Below, piece by piece: positions 51,326 through 60,726 of a DNA stretch of 64,000 nt. The position numbers were made by a program, and so were the translations under genes. The notes beneath the pieces are model-generated. The model had not been told where the DNA came from. It searched no databases and worked only from the letters and a program-made list of their open reading frames with translations. Origin of the DNA: an uncultured Spartobacteria bacterium (GTDB taxonomy: Bacteria > Verrucomicrobiota > Verrucomicrobiia > Chthoniobacterales > JAATET01). Position 1 is the first letter of the stretch; the number at the start of each line of letters is the position of its first letter. The DNA lies in contig CALLUD010000026.1 of the NCBI GenBank assembly GCA_938011325.1, positions 1-64,000 on the forward strand, in the 5' to 3' direction.

Positions 51326-51340
51326 TCTGTCAGGTTTCGC
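51326..51340 (+). promoter_or_regulatory. Orphan copy of the PEP-CTERM upstream element
   Basis: tctgtcaggtttcgc is the reverse complement of the elements at 9549 and 15144, with 13 of 15 matches to the latter. It lies between two convergent genes and points at 51341-51502, where no gene is visible. Similarity to the 15144 copy continues through agcgaaatctcgttt. It may be the remains of a lost PEP-CTERM gene promoter. Confidence 0.3.
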
Positions 51341-51502
51341 AGCGAAATCTCGTTTTTTTACGCGGAGACCATTTTCCACCGGGAGTTGGTGGTTCCGGAT
51401 CTGGTCTGCATTCGCCCACAGCGCGTGCGGACACAGCGAACAAGGAAACCCCGGGGCGCCACCAAATTGGGGGGTGGCGTCCCGGATTCCCGGGCAAATG
51501 GC

Positions 51503-54500
51503 TCAGCGGTTCAGAATTTGAATGATCCCGCGCAGCGGCACGATGAGCCAGTCGGGCCGGTTGTTCAGCTCGTAGGCGACTTCGTAGACCGCCTTGTCGA
51601 GCAGGCATGCATCGAGGACGACTTCGAGATCATCCGGATTGTCCGGCACGAAGTCCGCGTCCCCTGCCCTTGCCAGATACGCGTGAAGAAATCCGCGGCT
51701 TACATACTCATACCAGCAGTCCGCCCACGGGATGATCGATTCCACATCGCTTCCCCGCACGGCCACCTGCTGATGCAGCGCCGTGTGCACCGCGTAGTGA
51801 TAGGACCGCAGCATTCCTGCGACATCGCGCATCGCCGAGCGTTTGATCCGCCGTTCGCTCAAGGCGCGCGCCGGTTCGCCCTCGAAATCGATGATTACGA
51901 AATCGCGTCCGGTGTGCAGCACCTGCCCGAGATGATAATCCCCGTGAATGCGAATGCGGTTCGCGTCGATTTTCCGTCCGATCAGCCGTCCCACGCGCTC
52001 CAGCAGTTCCTTCTCTCTCGCGCACACGAGCGCGGCGTCAGCGCGCACGGATTCGGTCAACGACGGAATCGTGCGATTGAGCAGCTGGAACGTCCGCCGC
52101 AGCATGTTGCGCATCGATTGGTAAACGGAGCGCTGGTAAAGCACGCTGTAGGGCTCGGGCGCAAAGGCGCTGTCGCTGCGATTGCTCGCAAGCGCGAGAT
52201 GCATCTCGGCCGTGCGTTCGCCAAGCCTGCGCACCTGCTCCGCAAGCGCTCCGCCGGTCAGCTCGAGAAATTCCGCCGGATACTCGAGCCGCGTGTCGCG
52301 ATCGACAAGGCGCGGCAACGTGTAGCTGCCGAGCGGCGGCTTTTCGGTAAGCACGCGCTCGAAGAACTGCCCGACGATGTCGAGCGTCATCGTCCAGGCG
52401 TCGCCCTGGTTTTGCGTAAAGACCTCCGCCATCGCGAGCACGCGCGGTTCCGATTTGTCGCCCTTGTAGGCGACGGAGCCGACGTAGGCGGGCACGTTGT
52501 TGAACCCGGCGTAATCGGTGAGGAAACGCGTGATCTCCACGTCGGGATTCACACCCTCGTCGAGGCGGCGGTAGAGCTTGAGGAAAAAGTCGCTGCCGTA
52601 GAGCACCGACGTGTTGCTTTGCTCGGCGCGCAGCACGGTGGACGCCATCGCCTCGCCGGATGGCAGCCGCTCGCGAAACGCGCGAGAGACTTCGCCGATC
52701 ACCGCGCCATGCTCTCCTCTCGACGACTTGCGGTGCTGCATCGCGCGAAACAGCGCAGCACGGAACTGCGGTTCGAAAATCGCGTCGTAAACCACGGTGT
52801 CTTCGCCTCCATCGAACTGCGCGATCACAGCTTGCGGAAAGTCCTGCCGCACCCGCCGCGCGATGTCGCCCCGCGCAATCTGCACCGGCAGCGCGTAGGT
52901 CTCGGAGTGCCCGTCGGTGTAGGCGACATCCACCAACGCAAGCCGTCCACCATTCACATCCCCGGACAGCTTCACGAAATCCCGAATCTTCATCACGCGA
53001 ACCGAGCGCGCCTTTCCGCCGAACCACCGGCAATGCTGCATGTATCCGGGCAGGACGTCCTTCTCGAGGTAGGCGCGTCCCTTCGCTCCGCTCAACCACG
53101 GCCACGTCACGGGGCCGGTCAGTTCCGGTCTCGGTCGCGACTCGGGCATGTGCGCGACCTCCGACGATTGCGACAATGCCAGCCAGTGGTGATCGTAGGC
53201 GCTCAGCGTGAGCAGATACGGCGTCTCCTTGATGAGCGGAAACTGGTTCTGGCTGAAAACCTCCGTCGGCGTGAATCCCGCCCAGGCCGAGAGGTCGAGC
53301 TCCACCACCTGGGAAAATCGCGAAAGGTTCACCACCACGAGAATCGCCTCGTCCTCGTAACGGCGGATGAACGCGAGAATCTTCGCGTTCTCCGGATACA
53401 GAAACTCGATCGAGCCCCTGCCGAACGCCTTGAAGCGCTTCCGCATCGCGATCACGCGCCGCGTCCACCACAGCAGCGACGAGACGTTGCGCTCCTGATT
53501 CTCCACGTTGACCGTCTCGTAGTGATACTCCGGGTCGATTGTCACCGGCAGGTAGAGCTGCTGCGGATTCGCGTCGGAGAAGCCCGCATTGCGATCCGAA
53601 CTCCATTGCATGGGCGTGCGCACGCCGTTGCGATCGCCGAGGAAAATGTTGTCCCCCATCCCGATTTCGTCGCCGTAGTAGAGGATCGGCGTGCCGGGCA
53701 GGGATAGCAGCAGGATGTTGATGAGCTCGATCTTTCGGCGGTTGTTCAGCATCAGCGGAGCAAGCCGCCGCCGGATGCCGAGATTAATCCGCGCGCGCGG
53801 ATCGGTCGCGTAGACGCGATACATGTAGTCGCGCTCCTCGTCGGTGACCATCTCGAGCGTGAGCTCGTCGTGGTTGCGCAGGAACATGCCCCACTGGCAG
53901 TTCTCGGGAATCACCGGCGTTTGATCCAGAATATCGATGATCGGAAAGCGGTCCTCCATCTGGATCGCCATGAACATCCGCGGCATCACCGGGAAGTGGA
54001 AGCACATGTGGCACTCGTCGCCGACGAGCACGCCATCCTTCGACGCGCCGAAATACGCGACCGCGTCCTCCGGCCACTGGTTCGCCTCGGCGAGCAGCAT
54101 GCGGTCCTGGAACTTCGCATCGATGTGCGCACGGAGCTTTTTGAGGAACGCGTGCGTCGCCGGCAGGTTCTCGCAGTTCGTCCCCTCCTGCTCGTAGAGA
54201 TACGGCACGGCGTCGAGTCGCAGCCCGTCGATTCCCATGCCGAACCAGAAATCGATTACCTTGAAGAGCATCTCGTGCACCTTCGGGTTTTCGAAATTGA
54301 GGTCCGGCTGGTGCGAGTAGAACCGGTGCCAGTAATAGGCGCGCGCGACCGGATCCCACGTCCAGTTCGACGTCTCGAAGTCCTGGAAAATGATGCGCGC
54401 GTCGAGGTAGCGCTCGGGCGTATCGCTCCACACATACATCTCGCGCTCCGGCGAGCCCGGCTTCGCACGCCGCGATGCCTGAAACCACGGGTTCTGGTCC

Positions 54501-54841
54501 GACGTGTGGTTCAGCACAAGCTCCGTGATCACGCGCAACCCGCGTTCGTGCGCCTCGCGCAGAAACGCCTTGAAGTCGCGCAGCGTCCCGTAGGCCGGAT
54601 TGATGTTGAAATAGTCGGCGATGTCGTAGCCGTCGTCGCGCAACGGCGAGGGATAAAACGGCAGCAGCCAGATCGCGGTGACGCCGAGATTCTGGAGGTA
54701 GTCCAGCTTGCCAATCATCCCGCGAAAGTCGCCCACCCCGTCGCCATCGCTGTCGGCGAATGCCTTGATGTGGGTTTCGTAAATGACAGCGTCCTTGAAC
54801 CAGAGAGGATCGGAGGACCGGGGGGCTCGTTTTTTCGGCAT
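51503..54841 (-). CDS. treS: Trehalose synthase-maltokinase fusion
   Basis: 1112 residues. The GH13 domain (about 10-560) starts WFKDAVIYETHIKAFADSDGDG, with nucleophile Asp in GLRLDAVPYL near 207, acid/base Glu in LLAEANQWPED near 245 and the third Asp in RNHDEL near 321. It isomerises maltose and trehalose. Residues about 610-1112 are a maltokinase (Pep2/Mak) with RIRIHGDYHLGQVL and FVIIDFEGEPA, the aminoglycoside-kinase-like catalytic loop and metal motif. It makes maltose-1-phosphate, feeding GlgE-type glucan synthesis; glgE is not in the window. ATG 54841 is preferred over a GTG further upstream. Confidence 0.94.
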   Translation of the reverse strand: MPKKRAPRSSDPLWFKDAVIYETHIKAFADSDGDGVGDFRGMIGKLDYLQNLGVTAIWLLPFYPSPLRDDGYDIADYFNINPAYGTLRDFKAFLREAHERGLRVITELVLNHTSDQNPWFQASRRAKPGSPEREMYVWSDTPERYLDARIIFQDFETSNWTWDPVARAYYWHRFYSHQPDLNFENPKVHEMLFKVIDFWFGMGIDGLRLDAVPYLYEQEGTNCENLPATHAFLKKLRAHIDAKFQDRMLLAEANQWPEDAVAYFGASKDGVLVGDECHMCFHFPVMPRMFMAIQMEDRFPIIDILDQTPVIPENCQWGMFLRNHDELTLEMVTDEERDYMYRVYATDPRARINLGIRRRLAPLMLNNRRKIELINILLLSLPGTPILYYGDEIGMGDNIFLGDRNGVRTPMQWSSDRNAGFSDANPQQLYLPVTIDPEYHYETVNVENQERNVSSLLWWTRRVIAMRKRFKAFGRGSIEFLYPENAKILAFIRRYEDEAILVVVNLSRFSQVVELDLSAWAGFTPTEVFSQNQFPLIKETPYLLTLSAYDHHWLALSQSSEVAHMPESRPRPELTGPVTWPWLSGAKGRAYLEKDVLPGYMQHCRWFGGKARSVRVMKIRDFVKLSGDVNGGRLALVDVAYTDGHSETYALPVQIARGDIARRVRQDFPQAVIAQFDGGEDTVVYDAIFEPQFRAALFRAMQHRKSSRGEHGAVIGEVSRAFRERLPSGEAMASTVLRAEQSNTSVLYGSDFFLKLYRRLDEGVNPDVEITRFLTDYAGFNNVPAYVGSVAYKGDKSEPRVLAMAEVFTQNQGDAWTMTLDIVGQFFERVLTEKPPLGSYTLPRLVDRDTRLEYPAEFLELTGGALAEQVRRLGERTAEMHLALASNRSDSAFAPEPYSVLYQRSVYQSMRNMLRRTFQLLNRTIPSLTESVRADAALVCAREKELLERVGRLIGRKIDANRIRIHGDYHLGQVLHTGRDFVIIDFEGEPARALSERRIKRSAMRDVAGMLRSYHYAVHTALHQQVAVRGSDVESIIPWADCWYEYVSRGFLHAYLARAGDADFVPDNPDDLEVVLDACLLDKAVYEVAYELNNRPDWLIVPLRGIIQILNR

Positions 54842-56016
54842 GCTCACGATCGGCGGGTTGGCGTCATTTAACGATCGTTTCTCGCCGCCCACAAGCCGTG
54901 TGGAATTTGCCTCCGGGAATCATGGTGGCCTGGTCGGCGGCCCGCTTCCCTCTCATCGATGCTGTTCGCCGAGGAAGGATGCCGTTCGCCGAAAGGGGCA
55001 TTCCACGCGCGTGCGGTGCCGACACAGATCGCGCTCATCCGGGGGAGTTCATCAAATCTCTAAACATCGATCCAAATCGTGAAACTCACGCATTCTGTCG
55101 ATACTCGTCGGTTCCGACCTCTCGACATTGGCGCGAACGCCTCGTATTCGGCACCGAGTGCCGAGTGGGATACTCACCGGGCGCCCACGGCAGTCTCACC
55201 ATCGCCGGCGAACTCAAGCCGATCTGCGTGTGATACTGGGCCGTCACGGTGCCGTCCGATATCGTGATCGTGCCCGCGCTACCAACGCCGAGAAGGACTG
55301 TTTTCAAATCCCCCGTCGCGCCGTTCTCCAGCCGTCAGCTCACCGGCTCCTCCGGAGCCAATGAGGAGGTTGTGTGATCGTTGACGATGTGCGGGCGGGA
55401 GAAGCGGAAGAGTTTCCGCGAGCCGGGAATGCGGGCCGCGCCCCGCAATTGCGCACGGCACTGGTCGTGCTCTGCTCGGCGATCCTGCTTGTCGTGGGAT
55501 GGAGGATGTTGGCCGGCCTGCGATGCTGCACACCCTTGAGCCGGAAGCAGAGTTCCGGTCGTAAACGGTCCACCACCACGCTGCGTCCGACAACCAGCAG
55601 TGCTGGCGCCCACCCGGAATGCCATTCGTGAGATCCGCTCCTCACGGCTCTCCGCTGCGGAGACAAGATCGTAACACCCGCTGAAGGGGTGCTCCCCAGT
55701 CCTTTCGATCGCCGATTCCCGCCCACCGGGCAATCCAAAATGGCGATTCCGCGAGCTTCGTTCCCCGCGGGAATTTCGCCAGATACTGCCTGACCTTTCC
55801 TTCCGCCGTTCTTCGCAAATAAAGGGCGATTCGTCGCAATTTACAGGGTATCAGAGGGTTGCTTGCGGAGTTTGATACGGCGGGCAACTTCCAAGTTGAC
55901 CGCCATATCGTGAAGGCCTAAACACCGCCTCTCGAAACGGGTTGGATGGATGCCAGTTGCCTCCGTCGGTCGTCTTCCCGGGAAACCTCAACAAACCAAA
56001 AATCAACGCCACACGT
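54842..56016. other. Gene-poor region with decayed sequence
   Basis: 1175 bases without a convincing intact gene. Short open frames occur on both strands but none shows consistent coding character. 54955-54995 carries a short direct repeat (gttcgccgaggaagg/gttcgccgaaagggg). 55135-55400 holds the remnant described separately. 55640-55930 contains an 81-codon minus-strand frame that I do not recognise and do not call. Confidence 0.5.
55135..55400 (-). pseudogene. Remnant of a beta-helix/autotransporter-repeat surface protein
   Basis: Minus-strand translations in two frames give NLLIGSGGAGELTAGE and then, one frame over, LLGVGSAGTITISDGTVTAQ followed by IGLSSPAM. Both match the iG.gg.GtltisgGtvt pattern of autotransporter-associated beta-strand repeats common in verrucomicrobial PEP-CTERM proteins. 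The pieces are separated by a frame change and stops, and no start, signal peptide or sorting tail remains. Confidence 0.45.
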
Positions 56017-56493
56017 ATGCCCTACGAAAACCTCACCGCCAGCCTGTCGGACGCCGACGTCACCGCCATCCTCACCAAGATCGGCGAGATCAAAGCCCTG
56101 CTGCCCTTCGCGATCGGCCTCACCCCCGCCGAGCGCAGCACCCTGCCGAAGATCACCGGCCAGAGCTCCTACTTCGTCGAAGACGCCCTCGCCGCCGTCG
56201 AGTCCCAGCCCGACCTCGCGCCGCGCTATCTCGACCTTGCCGAAATGAAGAGCGACCTCGCCCTCTGGAAGCAGCTCGACCGCTTCGTCAGCGAAATCAA
56301 AAGCCTCGCCCGCCTCGTGGACGACACCGCCGTCGCCGCCGGCAGCGAGGCCTACACCGCGGCCCTCAGCATCTACAACTCCGCCAAACGCGCCGCCAAG
56401 GACGGCGTCCCCGGCGCCCAGGCCGTCGTCAACGAACTCAAACGCCGTTTCGACCAGGCCAACCGCTCCGCACCCGCCGCCCCGGCCGCCTGA
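56017..56493 (+). CDS. Hypothetical helical protein
   Basis: 158 residues, cytoplasmic, almost entirely helical (LSDADVTAILTKIGEIKALLPFAIGL, then AEMKSDLALWKQLDRFVSEIKSLARLVDD) with an alanine/proline-rich C-terminal tail. There is no recognised domain. Codon usage with strong GC at third positions and uninterrupted helical heptads support it as real. It sits as an island between the decayed region and the 21-bp repeat array. Confidence 0.6.
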   Translation: MPYENLTASLSDADVTAILTKIGEIKALLPFAIGLTPAERSTLPKITGQSSYFVEDALAAVESQPDLAPRYLDLAEMKSDLALWKQLDRFVSEIKSLARLVDDTAVAAGSEAYTAALSIYNSAKRAAKDGVPGAQAVVNELKRRFDQANRSAPAAPAA

Positions 56494-56991
56494 GCCGCAA
56501 GCCACCCGGCCGCCGGCCGGTTTCCCGGGGAACCCCGGCAATCCGAAAGAAGCCACCCCCCCGGAACCTCCGGGCCCGGGGCCTTCCCATCGGAAAAACC
56601 GGCCATCACCGCGGTTGCACCCGCAGCACCCCCACCTCCGAGGTGGGGGGTGCCACCTTCGAGGCCGTCCCCCCTACCTTGGACACGCGCTCACGCGCCT
56701 CCGACACGCGTGCACCCGCCTCATAGGCGCGTCATCCCATCTCCGAGGCGCGTGCGCGCACCTTTCAGCCCCGTCAACGCGCTTCCGAGGTCCGTGAACC
56801 CACCTCCGAGGCGCGTTCACCCGTCTTCGAGGCGCATCAACGCACCTCCGAGATCCCCGCACCCGCCTCCAAGGCCCATCAATGCACCCCAAAGGTGCGT
56901 CATCCGGTTTCCTGGGTCCCCTCGCTGTCTTCCGAAGCTCGTCTACTTGAGGTAAGGCTTCACAGTTCCGGGCTGGAGGCAAACGCCATTC
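56494..56991. other. Non-coding stretch containing the 21-bp repeat array
   Basis: 498 bases between the hypothetical gene and the Mrr stop. The first 130 bases are GC-rich with short palindromes (ggccgccggccgg). The rest is mainly the tandem array at 56629-56922. A 102-codon minus-strand frame (56674-56982) reads through the array as a heptapeptide repeat but has no ribosome-binding site, and I do not call it as a gene. Confidence 0.5.
56629..56922. repeat. 21-bp tandem repeat array, 14 units
   Basis: About 14 consecutive 21-base units, best conserved from 56692 on, with rough consensus aacccacctccgaggcgcgtc. Units differ at 3 to 9 positions but the period is exact, with no indels across 294 bases. 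Each unit has a central ctccgag core. A period of 21 keeps every reading frame open as a heptapeptide: RVHPPxR-like on the plus strand, RRVDAPR-like on the minus. Confidence 0.85.
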
Positions 56992-57843
56992 TCACTCCAG
57001 CGTCCCAAACCACTCGCGATCGATGGTGATCTCCTCGACTACTTTTGGAGTGACGCGGATGCCGAGCCGAAGCTCTTTGAGTTTCTCAACCAACTCGTCC
57101 CCATCAATTAGGTCAAGTGGCGGCGCTCCATCGCGCTGAGCTTCCGCGCGAGCGTCTCGGGTGAACGTCCCCGTGGTGATCACAAGTCCCTTGTCAGCCC
57201 GACCAACCATTGCTCCTCGAAAATCACGAATCACTGACGCAGAAACCGTGTCCTTGTAACGCTTGCATTGAAAGTGGACGTGGAACGAGAGGAGCCCTCC
57301 AATTTTCACCACTCCCCGGCCGTCTATCCCGCCGTCTCCACTTCGTCCGGTAACCTCGACCTGAATGAATCCGGACTCTCTCAGCAAACGCTGGCAAAGG
57401 TTCTCGAATGCCTTCGGTGAAATGGTCTTCAGTAGCTCAAGCGTCTCATCCTCCCAAGTGAGTTCTTTTGGGAGCTCCGGCGCGTCAATTTCGGAAATAT
57501 CCGGTTCAGCATCGTCTCGCTGGCGGTCATTTTGAATTTTGACGAACCGATTGACCTCGGCGGGATCAACTTCCGTGATTGTGGTGGCGGCCGGCGTCAG
57601 TGCCCATACCCCTCGCGATGAGTTTTCCAAAAGGCCGAACCGTTTGAGGTAGTTCCGAGCCCAAGCCAGTCGATAGCTGAGCTTTGTCCGATTTCCCCGA
57701 TGGATCTCGTTCATCTCGTCTTCCGACAGCCCCAAAATATCCGCGACTTTGTCCTCCTGTTCAGAAATCGAGGCGGAACCTCCAAGTTCGCGGAGGGCCT
57801 TGAGAAGCGGATTAAACAGTCCGTCGTAGGTGGGAATCGGCAT
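56992..57843 (-). CDS. mrr: Mrr-type restriction endonuclease
   Basis: 283 residues. The N-terminal Mrr_N winged-helix domain (about 1-95, PTYDGLFNPLLKALRELGGSA) and the C-terminal PD-(D/E)XK domain (about 135-260) are both complete: FENLCQRLLRESGF, catalytic SGDGGIDGRG near 169 and QCKRY near 191 giving D-X-QxK. Mrr proteins cut DNA carrying methylated or otherwise modified bases, and act without a partner methyltransferase. No methylase or other defence gene is adjacent. It borders the repeat array on its 3' side. Confidence 0.9.
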   Translation of the reverse strand: MPIPTYDGLFNPLLKALRELGGSASISEQEDKVADILGLSEDEMNEIHRGNRTKLSYRLAWARNYLKRFGLLENSSRGVWALTPAATTITEVDPAEVNRFVKIQNDRQRDDAEPDISEIDAPELPKELTWEDETLELLKTISPKAFENLCQRLLRESGFIQVEVTGRSGDGGIDGRGVVKIGGLLSFHVHFQCKRYKDTVSASVIRDFRGAMVGRADKGLVITTGTFTRDARAEAQRDGAPPLDLIDGDELVEKLKELRLGIRVTPKVVEEITIDREWFGTLE

Positions 57844-57957
57844 GGCTTGCGCTGATAATTAGACCGCTGAACGCGAACAGCGCCAGATTCAAACAATCCG
57901 CATGTCCGTCGAAAGCGACGCAATTAACGGAGCTTCGATCTTGCTGCAAGGTAGCCT

Positions 57958-58009
57958 GCGGACCTCCGGGCCGCAGGGTGTTCAACGATGTCGCGGCCCG
58001 GAGGTCCGC
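57958..58009. repeat. Long inverted repeat, REP-like
   Basis: gcggacctccgggccgc (57958-57974) and gcggcccggaggtccgc (57993-58009) are perfect 17-base reverse complements separated by 18 bases. They are bordered by aaggta and tacct, which extend the symmetry. It lies upstream of pepF in the gap after the divergent mrr gene. It is a different sequence class from the repeats at 1-329. Confidence 0.85.
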
Positions 58010-58072
58010 GACCTACCTCTCGGCTGCGGTCCCCGATTGCAGCGTTCATCAGCTTCGCTACACTGCCGGGCC

Positions 58073-59908
58073 ATGATGCTCTGGAATTCCGCCGTCGCTG
58101 AAGAGGTGCCTGCCGCAAAGAAGACTCCGCTGCGCTCGGAGGTGGCTGTCGAGGATACGTGGGACCTGACTCCGCTCTTCGCCGACGATGCGGCGTGGGA
58201 AGCGGATTTCACGGCGCTGGGATCGGACTACAAGAAGATCGCGGAATATCGCGGGCGGATCGCCGAGGGCGCGGCCGTGCTGGCCGAGGCGCTTGAATTC
58301 GAGAAGTCGATCGACATGCGCGTCGAGGCGCTGAATCAATTTGTCGCGCTGCGGACGACCGAGGACAGTTCGAACTCCGAGGCGCTGGCGCGCGAGGCTC
58401 GGTTCCAGGCGCTGTGCGTGCACATCGGCGAGGCGTTTTCGTTTCTCGGGCCGGAAATCCAGGCGCTCGACGATGCGACGTTCGACGCGTATCTCGCCGA
58501 TCCCGCGCTGGCGGAGTGGACGATCCCGTTGAAGAAACTGCGCCGGCTCAAGCCGCACACGCTTTCGGCGGCGGAGGAGCGGCTGCTGGCGCTCGGCTCG
58601 ACGGCGATGGCCGGGCACAGCGAGACGTTTTCGCAGCTCACGAACGTGGACATGAAGTTCGGCACCGTGCGCGACGACAAGGGGCGCGAGGTGGAGCTCA
58701 CGCAGAGCTCGTTCTCGTCGCTGCTCGTGCAGCGGAATCCGGCGGTGCGGCGCGAGGCGTTCGAGAAATTCTACGCGGAGTTCGACGACCACAAGTTCAC
58801 CCTCGCCTCGACGCTGGCGAGCTCGGTGCGGGCGGATGTGTTCAATGCGCGGGCGCGGAATTATCCCTCGGCGCGCGAGGCGGCGCTCTTCCGCGACGAC
58901 GTGCCGGTTTCCGTTTACGACTCGCTCATTGCCTCGGTGCGCAGGAACCTGCCGGCCCTGCACCGTTACTACGAGCTGCGCAAGCGCCTGCTCGGGCTGG
59001 ATGAGATTCACCACTACGACACGTATGTGCCGATCGTGGACGGCGTGGAGACGCATTACACGTGGGACCAGGCGGTGGACATGGTGATCGAGGCGCTCGC
59101 GCCGCTCGGCACCGAATACACGACGACGCTCGAGCACGGATTGCGAGAGGGCCGTTGGTGCGACCGCTACGAGAACAAGGGCAAGCGCTCGGGAGCGTTC
59201 AGCTACGGCACCTACACGAGCCCGCCCTACATCATGATGAACTACAAGGAGGACGTGTTCTCCGATGTGTTTACGCTCGCGCACGAGGCCGGGCACTCGA
59301 TGCACACGTGGCACTCGACCCGCGCGCAGAGCTACCAGAACTACCACTACCCGATCTTCCTCGCGGAGGTGGCGTCGACGTTCAACGAGGAGCTGCTGCT
59401 GCACCACCTGCTGGGCAAGACGGACGACCCCAAGATGCGCGCGTATTTGATCAGCCGTCAGATCGACGACTTTCGCGGCACGCTCTTCCGGCAGACGATG
59501 TTTGCGGAGTTCGAGAAACTCACGCACGAGGCCGAGGAGGCCGGCGAGGCGCTCACGCTCGACACGATGCGCTCGATCTACCGCGGATTGCTCGACGCGT
59601 ATTTCGGCCCCGACTTCGCGATCGACGACTGCCTCTCGCTCGAGTGCCTGCGCATCCCGCATTTCTACAGCGCCTTCTACGTCTACAAATACGCGACCGG
59701 CCTCAGCGCCGCCGTCGCGCTCAGCGACCAGGTGCTCAAGACCGGCGACGCAACGCGCTACATCGGCTTCCTGAAATCCGGCGGCTCGAAGTTCCCGATC
59801 GACACGCTCGTCGATGCCGGAGTGGACATGCGCAAGCCCGACGCGGTCGACGCCGCGCTGGCGATCTTCGCGAAACGCGTGGACGAGCTCGACGAGCTGA
59901 TGAAGTGA
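58073..59908 (+). CDS. pepF: Oligoendopeptidase F (M3B)
   Basis: 611-residue cytoplasmic zinc peptidase of family M3 that cuts short peptides. The catalytic HEAGH motif (FTLAHEAGHSMHT) is near residue 404, followed by the third zinc ligand in EVASTFNEEL about 25 residues on. The N-terminal oligopeptidase F domain (about 20-350) includes TWDLTPLFADDAAWE, and YYELRKRLLGLDEIHHYD follows. ATG 58073 (MMLWNSAV) is chosen. The frame is open to 57902 but that part runs through the inverted repeat. Confidence 0.93.
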   Translation: MMLWNSAVAEEVPAAKKTPLRSEVAVEDTWDLTPLFADDAAWEADFTALGSDYKKIAEYRGRIAEGAAVLAEALEFEKSIDMRVEALNQFVALRTTEDSSNSEALAREARFQALCVHIGEAFSFLGPEIQALDDATFDAYLADPALAEWTIPLKKLRRLKPHTLSAAEERLLALGSTAMAGHSETFSQLTNVDMKFGTVRDDKGREVELTQSSFSSLLVQRNPAVRREAFEKFYAEFDDHKFTLASTLASSVRADVFNARARNYPSAREAALFRDDVPVSVYDSLIASVRRNLPALHRYYELRKRLLGLDEIHHYDTYVPIVDGVETHYTWDQAVDMVIEALAPLGTEYTTTLEHGLREGRWCDRYENKGKRSGAFSYGTYTSPPYIMMNYKEDVFSDVFTLAHEAGHSMHTWHSTRAQSYQNYHYPIFLAEVASTFNEELLLHHLLGKTDDPKMRAYLISRQIDDFRGTLFRQTMFAEFEKLTHEAEEAGEALTLDTMRSIYRGLLDAYFGPDFAIDDCLSLECLRIPHFYSAFYVYKYATGLSAAVALSDQVLKTGDATRYIGFLKSGGSKFPIDTLVDAGVDMRKPDAVDAALAIFAKRVDELDELMK

Positions 59909-60000
59909 GCCGCGGCCGGGCGGGTTGTTCCGACCAGCATCCGCTCAGCCGGATCGGATTTCGATCATCACGGGCGCGATCCGCAACCAGCCCATTCGTC

Positions 60001-60684
60001 GTGAATGCCTCCAATTCTCCCGCCGGCGAGCGCCTCACCCCCGAGGTCCTCGCGGGCCAGGCCGTTTACACACGGCGATTGCTGCGCGCGTATGATCTGA
60101 TCGTTCTCGGCATCTCGAATCGCTTCATCTGGCGCTGCCCGACGCCGCGACTGCTGCGGCATTAGAACGCGCACATCACGGCGAATCACCTCGACGTGGG
60201 CGTGGGCACCGGATGGTTCCTCGACCGCTGCCGCTTCCCCTCGCCCAACCCGCGAATCGTGTTGATGGATCTGAACCCGAACACGCTCGAGTTCGCGGCG
60301 CACCGCATCGCCCGCTACCGGCCGGAGATCTGCCAGCGCAATGTGCTGGAGCCGATCGCCTGCGAGGGCGGACGCTTCGATTCGCTCGGGATCAATTACC
60401 TCTTCCACTGCCTGCCCGGCCCGATCACGGAAAAGGCGGTGGCGATTGATCACCTCAAGCCGCTGATGAATCCCGGAGCGGTCGTCTTCGGCTCGACGCT
60501 GCTGCACGGCGGCGTGCGGCGAAACCTCGCGGCCCGATGCCTGATGCGGTTCTACAACGAGAAAGGTATCTTCTCGAACCGCGCCGACACGCTGGACGGC
60601 CTGCGATCCGCCCTCGGCGATCGGCTGCGCGACGTGCAGATCGACGTCATCGGCTGCGCAGCCGTGTTCTCGGGCCGCGTCTGA
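60001..60684 (+). pseudogene. SAM-dependent methyltransferase broken by an in-frame TAG
   Basis: One reading frame encodes YDLIVLGISNRFIWRCP, LLRH, then a TAG at 60163-60165, then NAHITANHLDVGVGTGWFLDRC and VLMDLNPNTLEFAAHRI to the stop at 60684. In relatives the tract reads ...YN.HV..NHLDVGVGTG, so the TAG stands where a tyrosine (TAC/TAT) is expected, a single-base change. The rest is intact (about 227 codons). Possibilities are a recent nonsense mutation, a sequencing error, or re-initiation at GTG 60196 giving a 162-residue piece without motif I context. Start probably GTG 60001. Confidence 0.8.
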
Positions 60685-60726
60685 CTTCACGGATTTTGGT
60701 TCAACGAACCGGGTGAAGCGTCACGA

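Noticed and set aside
51386..53707. 773-codon plus-strand open frame opposite treS-maltokinase
   Set aside because: Antisense shadow. The minus-strand protein has all GH13 and maltokinase motifs.
55642..55887. 81-codon minus-strand open frame as a gene
   Set aside because: No ribosome-binding site, no domain and no coding-like composition; located in a decayed region.
56629..56922. CRISPR array
   Set aside because: The units are directly contiguous and 21 bp long with no unique spacers. It is a tandem repeat, and no cas genes are present.
56992..59908. Defence island around mrr
   Set aside because: The neighbours are a peptidase and a repeat array. No methylase, toxin or other nuclease is adjacent.
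60001..60684. Genetic recoding (TAG read as an amino acid)
   Set aside because: No other gene in the window needs TAG readthrough, and no suppressor tRNA or pyrrolysine gene is visible. A single-base nonsense change is simpler.
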